64,000 bases of DNA from Moraxella sp. (GTDB lineage Bacteria; Pseudomonadota; Gammaproteobacteria; Pseudomonadales; Moraxellaceae). The stretch is taken from NCBI GenBank assembly GCA_030528385.1, contig JAUMYZ010000001.1:1-64000 (forward strand). The letters are read 5' to 3'. Of this stretch, positions 59,552 through 64,000 are shown piece by piece. A program made the position numbers and the translations under genes. How positions within the stretch are numbered: position 1 is the stretch's first letter; each line of letters starts with the position of its first letter. The notes beneath the pieces are model-generated. The model did not search any database, had not been told where the DNA came from, and saw only the letters and a program-made list of their open reading frames with translations.

Positions 59552-60538
59552 ATGAACACCCTTACTTATGCGGATATTTTATCCATCGTGGCTGACGATT
59601 TTGCGATTATGGATAAGCAAGTGTTTGGCAGTTTAAACTCCAAAGTGCGCCTGATTATGCAAGTCTCCAAGCACGTCATTGACGCTGGTGGCAAGCGTAT
59701 GCGACCGCTGATTACCCTTTTGACGGCACGCATGCTTGCTGACCAACAAAGCCAACAGGCGATGGAGCTGGCGGCGATTACCGAAATGCTCCACACCGCC
59801 ACGCTGGTGCACGACGACGTGATAGACAGCTCTGGCATGAGACGGGGGCGACCGACCGCCAACACCACTTGGAACAATGCCACGGCGGTTCTGGTGGGCG
59901 ATTATCTGATTGCCCGTTCTTTTAATTTGCTGGTGGGGTTTCATCATTTGCCGCTGCTTAAGCTGTTTTCTGATGGCACCTGCGACATTGCCGAAGGCGA
60001 AGTGTTGCAACTGCAGCACCAGCACAATCCAGAGACCAGCGAAAGCGACTACCTACAAATCATTGATGGCAAAACATCAAGGCTGTTTATGATGGCAACC
60101 AAAGGCGCGGCAATGCTGCAAGGGCGAGATGAGCTGTTGGATGAGTTGGGGGCGTTTGCTTATCATTTTGGCAATGCCTTTCAGATGATAGATGATGTGC
60201 TTGACTTTGTCGGCGACAGTCAGCTGATGGGTAAAAATTTGGGTGATGACTTGGCAGAAGGCAAACCCACCTTGCCAATTATTAAGACGCTTGAATTGCT
60301 CAAAGACAGCGACCCAAACAATTATGACAAACTGCGTATCGCTGTACAGACAGGCAAAACAGACAATGCTGGCGAGCTGATTACACTGGTGCAGTCATCG
60401 GGGGCGTTGGCGTATTGTAAAGACAGGGCTTTGGCACAGACTGCTCTTGCCCAACAGGCTTTGCAAAAACTGCCCGATAACCGCTACCGCACAGGACTGT
60501 ATCAGCTAACCGAGCTTGCCAGTGCTCGGCTGGTGTAA
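59552..60538 (+). CDS. ispB: Octaprenyl/polyprenyl diphosphate synthase
   Basis: Makes the long isoprenoid side chain of ubiquinone. 328 residues with GGKRMRPLITLLTARM, first aspartate-rich motif LVHDDVIDSSGMRRG (about 82-96), and second motif QMIDDVLDFVGD (about 211-222). Long-chain trans-prenyl synthase rather than the short-chain IspA, judged from length and the residues before DDxxD; exact chain length cannot be read. Usually next to obg-rpmA-rplU, which are not here. Confidence 0.93.
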   Translation: MNTLTYADILSIVADDFAIMDKQVFGSLNSKVRLIMQVSKHVIDAGGKRMRPLITLLTARMLADQQSQQAMELAAITEMLHTATLVHDDVIDSSGMRRGRPTANTTWNNATAVLVGDYLIARSFNLLVGFHHLPLLKLFSDGTCDIAEGEVLQLQHQHNPETSESDYLQIIDGKTSRLFMMATKGAAMLQGRDELLDELGAFAYHFGNAFQMIDDVLDFVGDSQLMGKNLGDDLAEGKPTLPIIKTLELLKDSDPNNYDKLRIAVQTGKTDNAGELITLVQSSGALAYCKDRALAQTALAQQALQKLPDNRYRTGLYQLTELASARLV

Positions 60539-60929
60539 CTTTGGGGCGGTGGATAAATGATGACAGGTGTGCTTGTTTGGGCGTGTCAGAGTTGTCCAAT
60601 GCAGCAATGCCTTTGGTGTAAGGATATCTGCGCGCTTGGTGATAACAAATTTGTTGCCTTGTAAAATCACCTGATAAATTCATCAAACAAAGTGATACGT
60701 TGCAAAATACATCGCAAAATGACCAATGCAACAACTCTGCTGTAAGCCAATAGGGAGCAGCCAAGCATAAGTGTCGGTTTTTTGATGGGTGGGTAAAGGG
60801 ACGACTTATGGGCGACATTTGTGCGTTATGACGGTTTGTTGCGCCATCAATGAATTAAAATAATAACCAACAACAAAGAATTTTGGTAAAAAATCCCTTA
60901 TAATAAGCCCTTTTATTTTCTGTATCATT
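60539..60929. other. Intergenic region between ispB and rep
   Basis: 391 bases without a supportable gene. It holds a distant inverted pair CAGAGTTGT (60587-60595) and ACAACTCTG (60731-60739), and a plus-strand TATAAT at 60899-60904 that is a plausible rep -10 with no clear -35. Some frames are open here but show no start signal or protein-like content. A small RNA cannot be excluded. Confidence 0.5.
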
Positions 60930-62966
60930 ATGAGTAAACTCAACCCCAGACAACAACAAGCCCTAGAGCACATCACAGGCCCACTTTTAGTTTTGGCAGG
61001 GGCAGGCTCTGGCAAAACGTCTGTCATCACCCAAAAAATCGCCCACCTTATCCAAAATTGCAACATTCCTGCCCAGCGTATCACGGCGATGACCTTTACC
61101 AACAAAGCAGCGCGTGAGATGAAAGAGCGCGTCAAAAAACTGTTGCCCAGCGAAAAGGTGCGTGGGCTGACCGTTTCTACTTTTCATCAGTTTGGTTTGC
61201 AGTTTTTGCGTTATGAGCTGCTGCACACGCCGCTTAAGGGCAATTTTAGTATCATGGACAGCGATGACAGTAAACGCCTGCTCGCTGAATTGATGGTTAA
61301 AGACAACCTAAGCGGGGCAGAGCGGGGCGACATGCTCGCCAAAGCCGTCAAGATGATTTCTGATTGGAAAAATGATTTGGTCGCCCCCGAAGATGCTCCC
61401 CAGACGCTAAGCAGTCCTGATGAGCTGATTTTTGCCCATTTGTATGGGCTCTATGAGCGGCATTTGCGGGCTTATAATGCGGTGGATTTTGATGATTTGA
61501 TTGTGTTGCCTGTCAAGATTTTACAAAACAATCCCACCGTCAAAGACAAATGGCAAAATCGCATTCGCTATTTGTTGGTGGATGAGTATCAAGACACCAA
61601 CACTGCCCAATATGAGCTGATTAAACTGCTGGTTGGTGTATCGGCACGTTTTACGGTGGTCGGCGATGATGACCAGTCCATCTATGCGTGGCGGGGGGCA
61701 AAGCCTGAAAATATGGCACTGCTCAAACAAGACTTTCCCCATTTGACGGTGGTCAAACTTGAACAAAATTACCGCTCCACCAATCGCATTTTGGCAACCG
61801 CCAATGCGGTGATTACCAATAATGAGCATATTTTTAAGAAGGCTTTGTGGTCGGATAAGGGGCATGGCGAAAAGGTGCGTGTGCTTAGCTGTGCTGATGA
61901 TGGTGATGAAGCCCAGCGCGTGGCTCGTGAGATTGTAACGCATCGCATTCGCCACCAAAACACATGGGAGCAGTATGCAGTACTTTATCGCAGTAATTTT
62001 CAGGCACGTCTGCTAGAAGCGGAGCTAAGAGCCTTGCAAGTGCCCTATAAGCTCTCTGGCGGTACGTCGTTTTTTTCGCGCACTGAGATTAAAGACGTGA
62101 TGAGTTATTTGCGTATCATTTTAAACCCTGATGACGATACGGCGTTTTTGCGAGTGATTAACACGCCCAAGCGTGGCATAGGCTCGGCAACCTTAGAAAA
62201 ACTGGGACTGCTTGCCCAAGAATATGGCATTTCTTTGTTGGTGGCGTGTGGGCATTCTGGCTTAAGGGCAGCACTTGGCACCAAAGCGGCAAACACTTTG
62301 CAAGATTTTGCCCAGTTTATTGAGCATTATACCCGTGAGCTGTATGACAATCTTGACCCCATGCCACTGGTGCGACAGATGGTGGTAGAAACAGGTTATA
62401 TTGATTATGTCAAAGCCGACAGCAAAACCCCCCAACAAGAAAAAAACCGCCTAGATAACATTGAAGCACTATACAGCTCCATCAGTTCACTCATTGACCG
62501 AGCCGAAGATGATGATGAGCGTGGTATTGAGGCGGTCATTCGCAAAATGATGCTGCTTGATATGCTAGAGCAACAGCAAGAAGAAGAAAATACCAACAAA
62601 GTCAATCTGATGACTTTGCACGCCGCCAAAGGGCTAGAATTTGATTATGTGTATATCATCGGTGTAGAGGAGGACATTTTGCCCCATCGCAATTCTATCG
62701 CAGGCGAGAGCATTGAAGAGGAACGCCGTTTGATGTATGTGGGTATTACCCGAGCACGCCTTGAGCTGACCCTATTGATGGCAAAAAAACGCCGAGCGGG
62801 CAAGGAGTTTAGACAAAGCACACCATCGCGTTTTTTGGACGAATTGCCGCTTGAGCACGTTGACTATCCTGCCAAGCAACGACGCAGCAGCCAAGACCCC
62901 AAACAAGTTGCCAACGATTATCTTAAAAACATTCAAGCCATGCTGGCTGCCAAACGTGGCAGTTGA
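60930..62966 (+). CDS. rep: ATP-dependent DNA helicase Rep (UvrD family)
   Basis: 678 residues, close to E. coli Rep. SF1A motifs: Walker A LAGAGSGKTSVIT near 22-35, AMTFTNKAAREMKER (Ia), LLVDEYQDTN (II), VVGDDDQSIYAWRGA (III), LEQNYRS (IV), LMTLHAAKGLEFDYVYIIG (V), EERRLMYVGITRAR (VI). Helps forks past protein roadblocks. UvrD is the other option, but length and the short C-terminal tail favour Rep. No Shine-Dalgarno sequence before the ATG. Confidence 0.93.
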   Translation: MSKLNPRQQQALEHITGPLLVLAGAGSGKTSVITQKIAHLIQNCNIPAQRITAMTFTNKAAREMKERVKKLLPSEKVRGLTVSTFHQFGLQFLRYELLHTPLKGNFSIMDSDDSKRLLAELMVKDNLSGAERGDMLAKAVKMISDWKNDLVAPEDAPQTLSSPDELIFAHLYGLYERHLRAYNAVDFDDLIVLPVKILQNNPTVKDKWQNRIRYLLVDEYQDTNTAQYELIKLLVGVSARFTVVGDDDQSIYAWRGAKPENMALLKQDFPHLTVVKLEQNYRSTNRILATANAVITNNEHIFKKALWSDKGHGEKVRVLSCADDGDEAQRVAREIVTHRIRHQNTWEQYAVLYRSNFQARLLEAELRALQVPYKLSGGTSFFSRTEIKDVMSYLRIILNPDDDTAFLRVINTPKRGIGSATLEKLGLLAQEYGISLLVACGHSGLRAALGTKAANTLQDFAQFIEHYTRELYDNLDPMPLVRQMVVETGYIDYVKADSKTPQQEKNRLDNIEALYSSISSLIDRAEDDDERGIEAVIRKMMLLDMLEQQQEEENTNKVNLMTLHAAKGLEFDYVYIIGVEEDILPHRNSIAGESIEEERRLMYVGITRARLELTLLMAKKRRAGKEFRQSTPSRFLDELPLEHVDYPAKQRRSSQDPKQVANDYLKNIQAMLAAKRGS

Positions 62967-63010
62967 TGGTGCTTGTAACCAAAAATAAATCAACCTTGTC
63001 AATCAAACCG

Positions 63011-63040
63011 CAACACGCTTTGGGCTAGCCAAGCGTGTTG
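63011..63040. terminator. Hairpin between convergent rep and metF
   Basis: CAACACGCTT and AAGCGTGTTG form a perfect 10-bp stem; the 10-base loop contains the palindrome GGCTAGCC. The T-richness after it is weak on the plus strand (TGATTTATTT). It probably ends rep, perhaps both genes. Confidence 0.65.
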
Positions 63041-63063
63041 TGATTTATTTGTTTAAGATTGGT

Positions 63064-64000
63064 TTAAACCAGCCCCAACACTTCTACCAGCTCTTTGTTG
63101 GGCTTGACGGCATTCATGCTATAAAAATGCAAACTGGGCACGCCTTCGGCAATCAGTTTTTGGCATAAGTTATACACCACTTCAAAACCAAACTGACGAA
63201 TGGCTTTATTGTCATCGCCAAAGTCGGCAAGCTGTTTTCTGATATAGCGGGGAATGTCTGCTCCAGCACTGTCAGCAAAACGAATCAGATTACTTGCCTT
63301 GGTGATGGGCATAATCCCTGCGATGATGGGGAATTTGTCTTGGTGAATGCCCCGTTTGCCAAGCTCATCACGCAAAAACAGATAGCTGTCCACATTATAA
63401 AAAAACTGGGTGATGGCTTCGTTTGCTCCTGCATGATATTTATCCGCTAGCACGTCAATGTCTGCCTTAAAAGAGCGGGCTTGGGGGTGCATTTCTGGAT
63501 AGGCGGCGACTTTGATGGCAAAATGCTCGCCGCTGTGCTCACGGATATACTTGACCAAATCCAAGGCATAAGGCAACTCGCCATAGCCCACCATGCCAGA
63601 CGGCAAATCGCCACGCAGTGCCACCACGCGATTGACCCCCAACGACTTATAATAGTCCAGCAGCTCGCCAATTTCACGTTTGCCATCGCCGATACAGGAC
63701 ATATGCGGGGCAATCGGCGTGTCGGATTTTTCGCTTAGGGCTTTGACAATGCCGAGTGTGCGTTCACGGGTTGAGCCACCTGCCCCATAGGTTACGCTAA
63801 AATAAGTGGGATTTAGGGCGTTTAGGGTGTCAAAGGTGTCCAGCAGTTTGTGCTGGGCGTCATCGCTTTTGACGGGAAAAAACTCAAAAGAAAACGGCAC
63901 TTTGGCGGTCTTTGCTGGGCTGTTTGTGTGGCTTGTGGTTTGTAAGTCGTTTTTTAGCTCACCGAGTAGGCTCTCAATGGCGTGGAGTTTTTGTAGGGTG
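63064..64000 (-). CDS. metF: Methylenetetrahydrofolate reductase (5' end possibly outside the window)
   Basis: Reduces 5,10-methylene-THF to 5-methyl-THF for methionine synthesis; FAD-dependent. The visible protein has PFSFEFFPVKSDD, VTYGAGGSTRERTL, HMSCIGDGK, NRVVALRGDLP, and EAITQFFYNVDSYLF with the active-site loop. A GTG at 63900 gives 278 residues, slightly short. The frame has no stop from there to the right edge and continues as helix-like sequence (LQKLHAIESLLGELKNDLQ), so the true start may be outside the window. Confidence 0.9.
   Translation of the reverse strand, partial: TLQKLHAIESLLGELKNDLQTTSHTNSPAKTAKVPFSFEFFPVKSDDAQHKLLDTFDTLNALNPTYFSVTYGAGGSTRERTLGIVKALSEKSDTPIAPHMSCIGDGKREIGELLDYYKSLGVNRVVALRGDLPSGMVGYGELPYALDLVKYIREHSGEHFAIKVAAYPEMHPQARSFKADIDVLADKYHAGANEAITQFFYNVDSYLFLRDELGKRGIHQDKFPIIAGIMPITKASNLIRFADSAGADIPRYIRKQLADFGDDNKAIRQFGFEVVYNLCQKLIAEGVPSLHFYSMNAVKPNKELVEVLGLV

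Overview
The window looks like a chromosomal segment from a member of the Moraxellaceae, most likely Moraxella. The arguments are gene content and gene order: leuS-lptE-holA, AcnB-type aconitase, a paired diaminobutyrate transaminase/decarboxylase, cydDC, a cytoplasmic-looking YkuD enzyme and an RTX exoprotein. No species is claimed. Most of the window is housekeeping DNA with short intergenic gaps and many start/stop overlaps.

Layout. 1-7260: end of tuf, glmS, then a leftward run purK-yaiI, AI-2E permease-pdxB-epmA. 7390-7740: a leftward tRNA operon (Lys, Lys, Asn) with promoter and terminator. 7999-17095: leftward leuS-lptE-holA, argB, dut, secB, grxC, a rhodanese, rsgA and lysE/argO, with yffB on the plus strand. 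17296-27361: a small membrane protein, argG (-), YkuD enzyme, LysR regulator, lipoprotein, mnmG, an AT-rich type II restriction-modification pair, a PARG-like protein and an AEC carrier. 27335-32353: MFS transporter (-) and cydDC. 33078-41163: acnB, an accessory islet (broken VapBC-like module between 89-bp direct repeats, plus two unrecognised genes), then dat-ddc for 1,3-diaminopropane. 41359-48374 (-): M16 peptidase, a frameshifted RTX exoprotein and its membrane-protein partner. 48631-64000: glmM, pdxH, a phosphoesterase, a VWA lipoprotein, a His-rich protein, FixH-like, Smr, EamA, FMN reductase, aroG, zinc alcohol dehydrogenase, ispB, rep, and metF running off the right edge.

Genes that work together: glmS and glmM feed UDP-GlcNAc synthesis; pdxB and pdxH belong to the DXP-dependent vitamin B6 route; argB and argG to arginine synthesis; secB, lptE and the YkuD enzyme to envelope biogenesis and recycling; cydDC to cytochrome bd assembly; dat and ddc form a two-step pathway from aspartate semialdehyde.

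Most interesting points: (1) a block-like distribution of the tetranucleotide GCGC, nearly absent from about 1-7300, 17.7-27.3 kb and 33-50 kb but frequent in between, with switches at gene boundaries; (2) a PIN toxin with two independent inactivating lesions, in a cassette bounded by 89-bp direct repeats; (3) an RTX exoprotein paired with a polytopic membrane protein and broken by a one-base homopolymer shift; (4) a near-perfect Zur-like operator beside a zinc-dependent alcohol dehydrogenase; (5) an RM pair inserted directly after mnmG. All calls come from reading the sequence; no database search or computation was run.
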